Positions 43,379 through 52,426 of a stretch of DNA of 64,000 nt are shown here, in pieces. A model generated the notes under the pieces. It did no database searches and had not been told where the DNA came from. It saw only the letters and a program-made list of their open reading frames with translations. The stretch is from assembly GCA_037143335.1 (NCBI GenBank), contig JBAWZA010000003.1, positions 115,679-179,678 on the forward strand, written 5' to 3'. Numbering within the stretch: position 1 is the stretch's first letter; each line of letters opens with the position of its first letter. A program made the translations under genes and the position numbers. This stretch comes from PALSA-1296 sp037143335. Lineage in GTDB: Bacteria; Bacteroidota; Ignavibacteria; Palsa-1295.

Positions 43379-44536
43379 TCATAATATCTTCCGAATCCGA
43401 TCCATCGCTTTTTCGATATTCTCCATCGAATTGGCATAACTGAAACGGAGGTATCCTTCGCCGTATTTTCCGAACGATGTACCCGATAGACATGCAACGT
43501 TCGCTTCGTAAAGAATTTTATCTGCAAGTGTTCGAGAATCAAACCCTGTCCCTGTGATATTTGGGAAGACATAAAAAGCCCCAAGAGGCTTAAGGCATGT
43601 CACACCTGGCATTGTGTTAAGTGCATCAACAATGAGGTCACGACGTTTCTTGAATTCGGCGACTACACCATCAACCCAATCTTGCGGACCTGTGAGTGCT
43701 TCGATACCTGCAATCTGAACAAAACTTGTTGCACAACTCGGTACGTTCGTCTGGAGTTTGGAGCAAACTGCAGCAAACTCAGCAGGCATGATACCGAATC
43801 CGAGCCTCCAACCAGTCATCGCATAAGTCTTCGAAAAACCATCTAATATGATCGTTCGCTCACGCATCCCTGGAAGTGCGGAGATGGTATGATTGACAAA
43901 TCCGTCATAAACCACGCGGCCATAAATTTCATCGGAGAGGACAATAATATTATGCTTGACTGCAATATCAGCAATGCCTTGCAGATCCTCTTGTGTCAGA
44001 ATTCCGCCCGTTGGATTTTGTGGCGAATTGATGATAATCATCCTTGTTTTCGGACTGACCAATTTCCGTAAATCCTCAATATCGAATCTGAATCCCTTTT
44101 CTTCTTTCAAGACAAGTGGTATTGGTACGCCGCCAGCGAGTTCGATACAACTTTCGTAGATCGGAAAGCCAGGATTAGGATAAATAACTTCATCACCAGG
44201 ATCGACTGCAGCAAAGATTGCGTAAAACATTACAGGCTTAGCACCAGGGCATACGACCACCTCGCTTGCATCAAAATTCATATTACGTCGCTTGCCTTCG
44301 ACTTCGGCGATTACTTTTCTGAATTCGGGTAAACCAGGTGCAGGACCGTAATGTGTATATCCGTCATCGAGAGCTTTTTTTGCGGCAGCGATAATATTCG
44401 GAGCAGTATCAAAATCAGGCTCGCCGATTTCGAGATGGATAATATCTTTGCCTTGCGCTTCAAGCTCCCGTGCTTTTGCAAGGACGACAAATGAAGTTTC
44501 GGTACCTAAACGACTAATTCGGTTTGCTATATGCAT
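43379..44536 (-). CDS. PLP-dependent aminotransferase, class I (aspartate/aromatic type)
   Basis: Fold-type I aminotransferase, 385 residues. The PLP-lysine K236 lies in SKTYAMTGWRLGF (235-247); N174, D202 and Y205 contact PLP (NPTGG, SDEIYGR). The N-terminus MHIANRISRLGTETSF is conserved in the AspC/AlaT-like subgroup of Chlorobi and thermophiles. It probably makes aspartate from glutamate, but the amino-group donor and acceptor cannot be proven. It follows tldE by 24 bp. Confidence 0.88.
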   Translation of the reverse strand: MHIANRISRLGTETSFVVLAKARELEAQGKDIIHLEIGEPDFDTAPNIIAAAKKALDDGYTHYGPAPGLPEFRKVIAEVEGKRRNMNFDASEVVVCPGAKPVMFYAIFAAVDPGDEVIYPNPGFPIYESCIELAGGVPIPLVLKEEKGFRFDIEDLRKLVSPKTRMIIINSPQNPTGGILTQEDLQGIADIAVKHNIIVLSDEIYGRVVYDGFVNHTISALPGMRERTIILDGFSKTYAMTGWRLGFGIMPAEFAAVCSKLQTNVPSCATSFVQIAGIEALTGPQDWVDGVVAEFKKRRDLIVDALNTMPGVTCLKPLGAFYVFPNITGTGFDSRTLADKILYEANVACLSGTSFGKYGEGYLRFSYANSMENIEKAMDRIRKIL

Positions 44537-44560
44537 TCGTTATTCTTTGAAATTTGCTCG

Positions 44561-45925
44561 TTATACTGCATCGCTAAGTGATGCGTAATTAAATCCGCTT
44601 ACAACTAACATCGGAATCAACATGGGTATGCGATCTGAACCGTCACGTGGTGCAGTAACTACAGCTTTCGACATATCCGTGATATTCTTGAGCATGGTGA
44701 TCGGCGACTCATTCCACCTGAAATTCATGACACCATGTTTGATCTCGCCATTTTCTACCCAGAATAATCCATCGCGTGTTAATCCTGTTTTCAGCAGTGT
44801 TTGATTATCAACATCTCTGATATACCAAAAGCTGGTGATAAGCAACCCTTCGGGCTTTGCAGTTGCCATAAAGTCCTCAGGCAATTGAGTCCCACCTTCC
44901 ATGATAATATTCGCTGGTTCTGGCACAGGCTTCGCTCCAGTTTTTTGTGCCCAATATCTGCTACGCTGAAAATTTGCAATCTTCCCATCTTTCACCCAAT
45001 CAATCTGTTCGGTTGGCAATCCTGATTCACCGTAGATACTACCAGAGACGAGCGGATGATTTGGATTGGAGTAAATCCAGACTTTATCATTGACAACTTT
45101 CTCGCCCAATGCTGTTCCACCATTCGGTCTGCTAAATGCACTTCGCCCTTCTTCAGCGTCACGAGCGTTGAGTGACCAAATAAATTGTTGAACTAGGTCT
45201 GCTGCAGCACTTGGCTCCAAAATAGTTTTATAGACACCCGGATCCATTTCTTTCGGGCTTTGCCAAGCTGCACATTTTTCCGCTGCACGGTTGATGGCAC
45301 GTTCGGAATCCAACCGAGCGAATGCCTGAGCTGCTCGTTTATTCCATCCACTCGATGAGCCATCTTCGTTACGCATCGTTGTAGAAAAAGTCGTTCGAGT
45401 TTTTTGATCGCCAATAAATAGTCCTTTGGAATTTCGGAGAGCAAATCGTGTTACTTCTGTATCTAAAAATCCTGCGGCGATGTATTGTCTCGCTTTTGCT
45501 TCTTTGATTGCTTTATCTGCAATCTTCGCACGTTCACCTGCGGCATAAGAAGCATCGGCGGTAGAATCATCAAATTGAGCACTGCGCTTATATGAAGGTT
45601 TCTCGCTGAGTGGTGGCATCAACTCATCGTTATCTGGGGCAAGTGATGCAATTTCTTCTGCTCTTTTAACTGCACGAGAAAGTCCGTCGTCAGATAAATC
45701 ATTTGTTGTGACAGTTCCAGATTTTTTTCCGTTTGCACAGGTGATATGGACTACCGTGTTCACCGATGAACCACTTGTCGTTACCATATTCGCTGCAAAG
45801 CGAAGGTTCGCTGAGTGACCTGATGAGAGACTTACCTCGCACCATTCAGATTTTGAAAATCCAATAATTTTCTTGCTCAACGACTCCAGCTGAGAAATTT
45901 CTAAGATGTCTTTATTGATTGCCAT
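44561..45925 (-). CDS. TldE/PmbA-like protein
   Basis: 454 residues; partner type of the TldD metalloprotease. The TldD/PmbA N-terminal domain is visible (SEWCEVSLSSGHSANLRFAANMVTTSG) together with C-terminal landmarks IMEGGTQLPED and NPNHPLVSGS. The HExxxH zinc motif is absent, as in TldE/PmbA. No signal peptide is seen, although its presumed partner has one. The gene follows tldD by 28 bp, so they likely form a heterodimer that degrades or matures peptides. Confidence 0.88.
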   Translation of the reverse strand: MAINKDILEISQLESLSKKIIGFSKSEWCEVSLSSGHSANLRFAANMVTTSGSSVNTVVHITCANGKKSGTVTTNDLSDDGLSRAVKRAEEIASLAPDNDELMPPLSEKPSYKRSAQFDDSTADASYAAGERAKIADKAIKEAKARQYIAAGFLDTEVTRFALRNSKGLFIGDQKTRTTFSTTMRNEDGSSSGWNKRAAQAFARLDSERAINRAAEKCAAWQSPKEMDPGVYKTILEPSAAADLVQQFIWSLNARDAEEGRSAFSRPNGGTALGEKVVNDKVWIYSNPNHPLVSGSIYGESGLPTEQIDWVKDGKIANFQRSRYWAQKTGAKPVPEPANIIMEGGTQLPEDFMATAKPEGLLITSFWYIRDVDNQTLLKTGLTRDGLFWVENGEIKHGVMNFRWNESPITMLKNITDMSKAVVTAPRDGSDRIPMLIPMLVVSGFNYASLSDAV

Positions 45926-45953
45926 AAATGTTATGAGTTATTCGAGCAAGTAA

Positions 45954-47600
45954 TTATCCTTCGTAGTCTAACATTCCACCTTTTGAATTCGCGGATTGTG
46001 ATTTGGTATTGATGACTTGAATCCCGGAGAATCTTGCTGGCGGACATCCATGACTCAAGGGGTTTGATTGCATCGGTTCACCTTTTCCATCATTCATCGC
46101 ACCACCGAGCATGTATTCCGTCTGATCACACAAACCATCCATGCTCTTCCAGAATTTCTGCGTAGTCGCTTGATATGCCACATCGCGGAGCATTCCGCCG
46201 AGCTTCCCATTCTTCACTGCGTATGCGACTTGTCCAGTGAATTGGAAATTATATCTTTGCTGATCTATCGAATAACTCGAATTGCCTTTGATCAAAATTC
46301 CGTTGCCGGTATCTTTGATCAAATCATCGAGTGACATCTTTTTTGGATTCGGTTGAAGGCTTACGTTCGGCATTCGTTGGAACGGTACATTCCACCATCC
46401 TTGTGCATAGGATTGTCCGTGTGACTTATCCTCTTTCACCATTCGTGCCTGCTCACGAGTAGTTTGAATTCCGACAAGCTCGCCCTTTTTGATAAGATCG
46501 TAACTTTCGCAAGCAACGCCATCGTCATCATACCCACACGTCGCAAGTCCACCATCTTGAGTTCGATCTGCAACTACATTCAATAAATCACTGCCGTAGG
46601 TAAAGTCTTTCACATCTTTCTTTCGCAAAAATGATGTGCCAGCAAAATTCGCTTCATAACCATAAATTCGATCAAGCTCTGTAGGATGCCCGATGCTCTC
46701 ATGTATGGTAAGCCAAAGATGAGTAGGATGCAGAATCAAATCGTACTTCCCAGACTTCACGCTTTCAGCAGTTAACTTTTCCGAAGCTTCCGCTACGGCG
46801 ACGGCAATTTCATCGTGATATGGATAGTTCTCAACATACTCCATACCTCTACCTTGGGGTAATACAAAAAGCGAGCGACTTGCGAACTCACCCTTCTTCG
46901 GATCACTCATCGTTATATGAGTTGAAGGATCAATTCGCGTGATTTCTTGCCAAATTTTTGATCCTTCAGAAGATGCAAAATATTTTTCTTCACGACCTGC
47001 AGTCAAACTTGAATGAATAAACATTTTCTTGCCAGCGGGTTTTGCTCCTAAGGCAAGTGCATGAAGTGTCAGTAGAAATTCCGCACGCTGCTTGAATGAC
47101 ACTTCAAAGGGATTCGATTTGATAGGCGTCTTCCACTCAGCAATGACTTTGTCAACAGGTACAAGATCGAGCGGTTCAGGTCGCAACTTTGCATTTGCAG
47201 CAGCCATCGCGATGGCTTCGTCAACAGCACGCTTCCCGCCTTCTTCATTTACATTACGAGTTGCGGTGAATCCCCATGAGCCATCTTTGATTACTCGAAT
47301 GCCGATACCGTAAGATTCGTTGTCAGAAATTCCAGTAACGGTATTGTCCCGAGCACTTACACTTTGCGATAAGTAGCGACTCATCCGAATATCACAGTAC
47401 GAAGCGCCAAGTGACCTTGCATAATTGATCAATTGGTCTGCAAGTTGTTGCTCACCTAATGAAGGTTTGCTCAACTCTGTTGGCAAAGCATTCATCGGAT
47501 TCCACTGAGCTTTCGCAGCTCGTGCAAACTGAGAATCAAGCCCAGTAAGTGCTAATGCACCAGTAGCTAACGCACCTTTAAGAAATATTCTTCGATCCAT
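45954..47600 (-). CDS. TldD-like metalloprotease with twin-arginine-type signal
   Basis: 548 residues. An N-terminal RR-x-FLKG motif (residues 3-9) and a long hydrophobic A/L/G stretch ending near FARA predict Tat-type export. The zinc motif HESIGH (H300, E301, H305) is followed by PTELD, with a late cysteine in LSHGCPPARFSG as third ligand. It is larger than cytosolic TldD, mostly because of the leader. With the downstream TldE-like gene it forms a TldD/E pair. Known TldD/E proteases mature microcin B17 and unfolded peptides; here the substrate is unknown and an extracytoplasmic role is inferred from the leader. Confidence 0.88.
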   Translation of the reverse strand: MDRRIFLKGALATGALALTGLDSQFARAAKAQWNPMNALPTELSKPSLGEQQLADQLINYARSLGASYCDIRMSRYLSQSVSARDNTVTGISDNESYGIGIRVIKDGSWGFTATRNVNEEGGKRAVDEAIAMAAANAKLRPEPLDLVPVDKVIAEWKTPIKSNPFEVSFKQRAEFLLTLHALALGAKPAGKKMFIHSSLTAGREEKYFASSEGSKIWQEITRIDPSTHITMSDPKKGEFASRSLFVLPQGRGMEYVENYPYHDEIAVAVAEASEKLTAESVKSGKYDLILHPTHLWLTIHESIGHPTELDRIYGYEANFAGTSFLRKKDVKDFTYGSDLLNVVADRTQDGGLATCGYDDDGVACESYDLIKKGELVGIQTTREQARMVKEDKSHGQSYAQGWWNVPFQRMPNVSLQPNPKKMSLDDLIKDTGNGILIKGNSSYSIDQQRYNFQFTGQVAYAVKNGKLGGMLRDVAYQATTQKFWKSMDGLCDQTEYMLGGAMNDGKGEPMQSNPLSHGCPPARFSGIQVINTKSQSANSKGGMLDYEG

Positions 47601-47706
47601 CTGTATTCCCTCTTTGGTTACCCAAGTAAAAAAGCCTCAATTAAACGCCTCAAATCGCTCGGACGTTCGGGGATTTGGAGGGGACACGAAGAAATTCCTC
47701 AAGGTT

Positions 47707-47880
47707 TCAGACCTCTATCTTCACTGTGAAATCCCTGCCGCACTTCGAGCATTTGTAAACTACGGTAATCCAATTAATGGATTCATCGTAGGCAAGTTCG
47801 TAAATTTCTCCGCCACATTCTGGATGGATGCACCGAGTGATCTCGACATCGTAATTCCTAAAATCTTGTGACTCTGGCAT
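47707..47880 (-). CDS. small zinc-ribbon protein (57 aa)
   Basis: A 57-codon frame, starting ATG at 47880, with CIHPECGGEIY and YKCSKCGRDF: two CxxxxC/CxxC-type pairs that would bind one zinc. No signal peptide. The gene starts 7 bp after the stop of the 71-residue membrane protein, so it looks like the last gene of the Rieske/cytochrome b operon. Function unknown; the cysteines and the tight spacing make it likely to be real. Confidence 0.7.
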   Translation of the reverse strand: MPESQDFRNYDVEITRCIHPECGGEIYELAYDESINWITVVYKCSKCGRDFTVKIEV

Positions 47881-47887
47881 AAGCGTC

Positions 47888-48103
47888 TTATCTTTTTTTC
47901 TTCATAATGGCTTGTCGCAATAATGCAATGCTAAGAATTGCGATTGCAATCACAACGATATAAAGCACAAGTCCAGTAACATGATCCAATCCAAGTAAAC
48001 CAGAATCTGGCGGAGTTAATAATTTGAGTGATGAGTCCTGAGCGAAGGACTCGGTAGTAAGAAAAAGAAATGCCAAGAGTACCATCCGAAATTCATTTCG
48101 CAT
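47888..48103 (-). CDS. small membrane protein with signal peptide
   Basis: 71 residues: a signal peptide-like start (MRNEFRMVLLAFLFLTTESFAQ), a short periplasmic linker, one C-terminal membrane helix (about 44-62, VLYIVVIAIAILSIALL) and a basic end. No homolog recognised. The gene overlaps cytochrome b by 11 bp, which suggests a small accessory subunit of the bc-type complex, taking the place of or docking near the missing cytochrome c1/f; this is inference from position. Confidence 0.7.
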   Translation of the reverse strand: MRNEFRMVLLAFLFLTTESFAQDSSLKLLTPPDSGLLGLDHVTGLVLYIVVIAIAILSIALLRQAIMKKKR

Positions 48104-49202
48104 CAGTATTTCCTTTCTGAACTGAGTGCTGTTGGTTTAACGGACTACTTGACTGCTCCTCGCTGACGGCAATATATGCCCAAGTCGTCATGACACAAAT
48201 GTACACGATCGCAGCAACGCCGATATATGTGAATATTGGCGACTTCTCGCCACGATGTGCCTTGCGATCGAGGAATGGGACGAATGTCCAAAAAATAAAA
48301 AGTAATCCAAAAACAATTATCGCTAACCACTCAGGCACTACTTTTAACGTCTGATACAAAAACATAAAATACCATTCAGGATGAATCCCAACGGCTGGTT
48401 CAACTGGATTTGCAAGATTGTAGGCTTTCCCCAACTCCCAGGGATAAAGAACGGCAACGCCGATGAGTAAACCAAAACCCACAAGCCAAACCATGATCTC
48501 CTTTAATAGGTAATCCGGGAAATATTTGGTCTGACCAGTTACGACTGTCCCCGGTGCTACACCACTTCCCAAGAGCATGATGAGTCCGATATGAACGACA
48601 ACAAGCAGTATCGAAATCGCTGGTAATACTCCGACATGCAAGGCAAACATCCGAAGTAGTGTCGTACCATTTACATCCTTAGCTCCAGTCATCATCGAAC
48701 TGATGATGTCACCGATCAGTGGTAATGCTCGTGGAGTCTGCGTCCCAATCTTGGTTGCGAAGTAAGCGGTCTGATCCCACGGAAGCAAATAACCTGTAAA
48801 TCCGAAACCAAGCATGAGGATAAATAATATGATTCCTGTCAGCCACATGATATATCGCGGAGTCCGGTAGCTCTTCATCAAAAAGGCACTAAACATGTGA
48901 ATGAAGACCACTGCCATCAACGCATTTGCACTCCAAGCATGAAGTGATCGGATCAGCCAACCGAACGGCACTTGCGTCATGATCCGCTCAATACTCTGGT
49001 GAGCTGTCTGCGCTGTTGGTTCATAGTAGAACAAGAGCATGATACCAGTCACAACTTGGATGACGAAGAACATCAACGCAAGACCACCGAAGTAATACCA
49101 GATCGAGGCACGATGATGTGGGACAACTTTATTCTTGACGGCTTCGGCAGTATGCTGAAGGTGGAGCGACTCGAGTAAATATGATTTCCAATCATGAATC
49201 AT
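48093..49202 (-). CDS. petB: cytochrome b of a bc-type complex (fused b6/IV-like)
   Basis: Quinol-oxidising membrane subunit, 369 residues, about eight helices. Heme ligands H88, H102, H189 and H204; H189-H204 lie 15 apart, the cytochrome b6 spacing. PWDQT (141-145) and PEWY (275-278, Qo site) are intact. Both halves (b6 and subunit IV) are in one chain. The ATG overlaps the Rieske stop by 4 bp (ATGA). No cytochrome c1 or f gene is adjacent, as in green sulfur bacteria, whose bc complex also lacks c1. Quinone type is unknown (menaquinone is expected for the lineage). Confidence 0.95.
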   Translation of the reverse strand: MIHDWKSYLLESLHLQHTAEAVKNKVVPHHRASIWYYFGGLALMFFVIQVVTGIMLLFYYEPTAQTAHQSIERIMTQVPFGWLIRSLHAWSANALMAVVFIHMFSAFLMKSYRTPRYIMWLTGIILFILMLGFGFTGYLLPWDQTAYFATKIGTQTPRALPLIGDIISSMMTGAKDVNGTTLLRMFALHVGVLPAISILLVVVHIGLIMLLGSGVAPGTVVTGQTKYFPDYLLKEIMVWLVGFGLLIGVAVLYPWELGKAYNLANPVEPAVGIHPEWYFMFLYQTLKVVPEWLAIIVFGLLFIFWTFVPFLDRKAHRGEKSPIFTYIGVAAIVYICVMTTWAYIAVSEEQSSSPLNQQHSVQKGNTDAK

Positions 49203-49660
49203 GATGTTGCTCGCTTTGGAGTAGTAGAAATCTGCAACTCGGTTCCTTTATCAATTACGGTAAGTTCGGTAAGTGGCGACTTTGGTCTGGTGCCTGGCAC
49301 ATTGATGCCATTACTATCATACCGACCTTGGTGACACTTGCAATAAAAATCCTGAGAAGACGGTCGAAAAGTCACAGTACAACCGAGATGAGTACACGTT
49401 GCAGTGAATGCTCTAATCTGATCATCCTTCTCCCTGACGACAAGTATTGGGTCATCATTGATCTCGATGAGTTTGAAGGGCTTATCGGGTGTGAGGTCAC
49501 TGAAGTTCACCGTTGCTGAACCGATACCCGAATCACTTTTGCGGACATATCCTAAGAATCGCGCCATGACATAGGCGACGGGTGCAATGACAAGACTCAC
49601 CGCGCCAGTCACCATTCCCTTGATTATCTTCCGTCGTTTGGTTGATGAGCCTATTGCCAC
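49199..49660 (-). CDS. petC: Rieske 2Fe-2S protein
   Basis: High-potential iron-sulfur subunit of the bc complex, 153 residues from a GTG. An N-terminal membrane anchor (about 12-35) is preceded by a basic tail (TKRRKIIKG) that may act as a Tat signal. Cluster boxes CTHLGC (89-94) and CKCHQG (107-112) keep both histidines and the disulfide cysteines. The tail is short and ends in basic residues. It overlaps cytochrome b by 4 bp and starts 20 bp after the aldehyde dehydrogenase gene. Confidence 0.95.
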   Translation of the reverse strand: MAIGSSTKRRKIIKGMVTGAVSLVIAPVAYVMARFLGYVRKSDSGIGSATVNFSDLTPDKPFKLIEINDDPILVVREKDDQIRAFTATCTHLGCTVTFRPSSQDFYCKCHQGRYDSNGINVPGTRPKSPLTELTVIDKGTELQISTTPKRATS

Positions 49661-49680
49661 AATGTAGTTATTGTCGAATG

Positions 49681-51177
49681 CTAATTCAAATCAACCCACA
49701 CGCTCTTGGTTTCGGTGTAGAGATCAATAGCTGACTTACCGAGTTCTCTGCCAAAACCGGAGTCTTTGTAACCACCGAAAGGCAAGGCATTATCGGTGGT
49801 CGAAATGGTATTGATCCAGATCGTACCTGCTTTGATTGACCGAGCAAGCTTATGAGCTTTCTTAATATCACGAGTCCAAATCGAAGCGGCAAGTCCGAAC
49901 TGAGAATTATTCGCCTCGCGAATCGCCTCCTCGGTATCTTTGAATCTGATGATACTTGCAACCGGTCCGAAAATTTCTTCCTGAGCTACGCGCATGGAAT
50001 TCGTTACGCCTTCGAGCACTGTCGGCTTCATGAAATATCCCTTTGTTCCGATGCGCTCCCCACCCGTCGTAACGATCGCTCCTTCTTTTTTTCCGATCTC
50101 GACGTAATTCAGTACGCTATTGAGATGTTCTTCCGAGATCATCGCACCGAGTCTTGTCTTCGGATGCAACGGATCACCCGCCACCATCTTTTGCGCACGC
50201 GAAGTGAGTACGCTCATGAATTGCTCGTAGCCGCTTTCTTCGACAAAAATTCTTGAACCAGCGGTACACATTTCACCTTGATTAAAAAATATTCCGCCGA
50301 GTGCATACTTCGCGGCAGTCTCAAGATCGCTATCAGCGAAGATGATATTTGGCGACTTTCCACCAAGTTCGAGCGATACGCGCTTCAAGGTTTTCGCGGC
50401 TTCCCGCATGATCGCCTTGCCAGTCTCGACACTTCCAGTGAATGCAATTTTATCTACATCAGGATGCTCGACAAGTGCCGCACCTGTTGCGCCACCACCT
50501 GTTACGATATTAAACACACCTGGCGGAATGCCTGCTTCAAGTGTGAGTTCAGCAAAACGTAATGCAGTGAGCGGAGTTTGTTCGGCAGGTTTGAGCACGA
50601 TGGTATTCCCACATGCAAGTGCTGGCGCAACCTTCCACGAAAGCATCTGTAGCGGAAAATTCCAGGGGATGATCTGCCCGCATACACCAATCGGTTCGCG
50701 AAGTGTATAAGCAAAGGCATCGCCACCTTTTGATACGGGAATCGTTTCTCCTGTGATCTTCGTCACCCATCCAGCATAGTACTCGAAGCACTCCGCCGCT
50801 TGCGGAATATCAAATTTCGAAGACTCGAAAATCGGCTTGCCAGTGTCAAGAGTTTCAAGTTCAGATAATTCTTCGGCGTTAGCTCGAATAAGATCAGCAA
50901 GTTTCTGAAGACAGCGAGTGCGCTCGACGGAGTTCATTTTTCTCCAAGGACTTCCTTCCTGGAATGCAGCGCGTGCTGCACGAACAGCTAAATCAACATC
51001 ATGCGCACCACCGTCCGCGATCTCAGCAAGTACCTCGTTTGTCGCAGGGTAGTGGGTGTTGAATGTTTTACCGGAAGCACTATCAATAAACTCCCCGTTA
51101 ATAAATAATTTTCCAGCTTTTGGTTTTGCTTTCTGAGGTTTTAACTCGATGAGAATATCTGTAGAAATGTCTGTCAT
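49681..51177 (-). CDS. aldehyde dehydrogenase (NAD(P)+-dependent)
   Basis: Oxidises aldehydes to acids; 498 residues from ATG at 51177. Motifs: PWNFP (172-176, N173), LELGGK with general base E270, catalytic C304 in GEMCTAGSR, and GGYKDSGFGRELG near the end. It is closest in layout to the ALDH1/2 or betaine-aldehyde group; the true substrate is unknown. The gene is flanked by the TPR protein gene (gap 10 bp) and the Rieske gene (gap 20 bp), so it may be read together with respiratory genes. Confidence 0.92.
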   Translation of the reverse strand: MTDISTDILIELKPQKAKPKAGKLFINGEFIDSASGKTFNTHYPATNEVLAEIADGGAHDVDLAVRAARAAFQEGSPWRKMNSVERTRCLQKLADLIRANAEELSELETLDTGKPIFESSKFDIPQAAECFEYYAGWVTKITGETIPVSKGGDAFAYTLREPIGVCGQIIPWNFPLQMLSWKVAPALACGNTIVLKPAEQTPLTALRFAELTLEAGIPPGVFNIVTGGGATGAALVEHPDVDKIAFTGSVETGKAIMREAAKTLKRVSLELGGKSPNIIFADSDLETAAKYALGGIFFNQGEMCTAGSRIFVEESGYEQFMSVLTSRAQKMVAGDPLHPKTRLGAMISEEHLNSVLNYVEIGKKEGAIVTTGGERIGTKGYFMKPTVLEGVTNSMRVAQEEIFGPVASIIRFKDTEEAIREANNSQFGLAASIWTRDIKKAHKLARSIKAGTIWINTISTTDNALPFGGYKDSGFGRELGKSAIDLYTETKSVWVDLN

Positions 51178-51187
51178 TGTCGTGTAA

Positions 51188-52426
51188 TTATTTTTTCTGA
51201 TCGTCACCACTGGCTTCGATCTTTGTTTTAAGATTTGTGAAGTACGATACTCGCTCCTTGAAATAATTCAGATCCTGAGCATCTGAGAATTTAAGTGCGG
51301 TCTCGGCATCTGCGATTGCCGGAGCAAAATCTTTTTTCATCGCATAGACTAACGCACGCGTATCGTAATAACTTGCATTCTTTGGCATCTGCGTGATTGC
51401 CTCGTTGACAATACGAAGTGCTTCGTCATACTTGATGCTAAAATTTGCAAGGTCCCACGCGTAATTATTCAGATAATCAGGGTCGCGATAATTCGTAAAC
51501 GAAAAAAGTTTTTCATAGTACACGCCGATACTATCAATTTTTTTTCGATTCTGATAATGTTCAAGAATATCTTTTATCCCTGCAACGATCAATGCACTAT
51601 CGTGGCTTTTATCTAATGAAAATATCCACTGCTTCAAAATGTTCACATTCCCTTCTTGCTTAAACCGAATGTAAGCATACTGTGCGGCGGCATTCTTCAT
51701 CATCTCTGGCGTTTGCCCGAAGCTTGAATCGGTTGCGAGCAATTTGTAGTGGTAAGTGATACTGTCATAATCCATCCGCTCCATCAAACGATCGAGGTAA
51801 CGTTTGTGCTTCTCAAGGTTTGTCTGGTCGCTCCAAAAGTCGGCGGACAGAGCGTGAATAGTATTCCTTCCACTCAAAAAATCTTTTAGCATCGCGATAA
51901 ATTTCTGGGGCGAGTACAGCTGTAAAAGTGGAATTCGCTCAATCTCAAATCCTTCCCATGCAAGCAAGATTGCCGTTGGGCGCGATTCGATGTTAAATCT
52001 CTTTTCTAACAAATCGAGCCTCTTGCCAAGATGCCCAAGGCTATCAAATCCTACGCTCGGAGAAGGGTCAACGGAAAAATCGTGTAATGCTAACTCGAAA
52101 TTTTTCGAAAGATAAATCATCACATCCGGATCTCGAAGCAAGCTGTCGCGAACTCCGAAATTTGTCGGGTCTGCAAAATCTACATCGAAGGCAAGTATCG
52201 GACGACGACTTTTCTGCGAACGCGTGATAACTTCATCAAGAAATGCACGAATCGGAAATTGCCACTCTTGCCGAGCAACGAGTGCCTGAATGGTATCTAC
52301 CTTTTCCTGATCTACTTTTTTAACACGACTTATTTTTTTCTTCTGTTGAGCGAAGCTCAGCACAGAAACTAAGCTGAGAATCCCAACGAGTGAACAGATA
52401 GAAATTTTCCTAACCAACTTACTCAC
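51188..52426 (-). CDS. exported thioredoxin-like/TPR protein
   Basis: 412 residues from GTG at 52426, which has AAGGAG just before it and lies inside the fabI end (8-bp overlap). The signal peptide is MSKLVRKISICSLVGILS to FAQ. After a polar linker comes a thioredoxin-fold-like segment (about 65-175) without CxxC, with a glycine/aromatic beta core (RPTAILLAWEGFEIERI). Then helical repeats follow (TPR-like; NASYYDTRALVYAMKKDFAPAI). Probably periplasmic; function unknown. Confidence 0.75.
   Translation of the reverse strand: MSKLVRKISICSLVGILSLVSVLSFAQQKKKISRVKKVDQEKVDTIQALVARQEWQFPIRAFLDEVITRSQKSRRPILAFDVDFADPTNFGVRDSLLRDPDVMIYLSKNFELALHDFSVDPSPSVGFDSLGHLGKRLDLLEKRFNIESRPTAILLAWEGFEIERIPLLQLYSPQKFIAMLKDFLSGRNTIHALSADFWSDQTNLEKHKRYLDRLMERMDYDSITYHYKLLATDSSFGQTPEMMKNAAAQYAYIRFKQEGNVNILKQWIFSLDKSHDSALIVAGIKDILEHYQNRKKIDSIGVYYEKLFSFTNYRDPDYLNNYAWDLANFSIKYDEALRIVNEAITQMPKNASYYDTRALVYAMKKDFAPAIADAETALKFSDAQDLNYFKERVSYFTNLKTKIEASGDDQKK

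Noticed and set aside
47614..47871. Plus-strand 85-codon frame
   Set aside because: Antisense to the 57-residue zinc-ribbon gene, which has two clear cysteine knuckles; the plus frame looks like its shadow.
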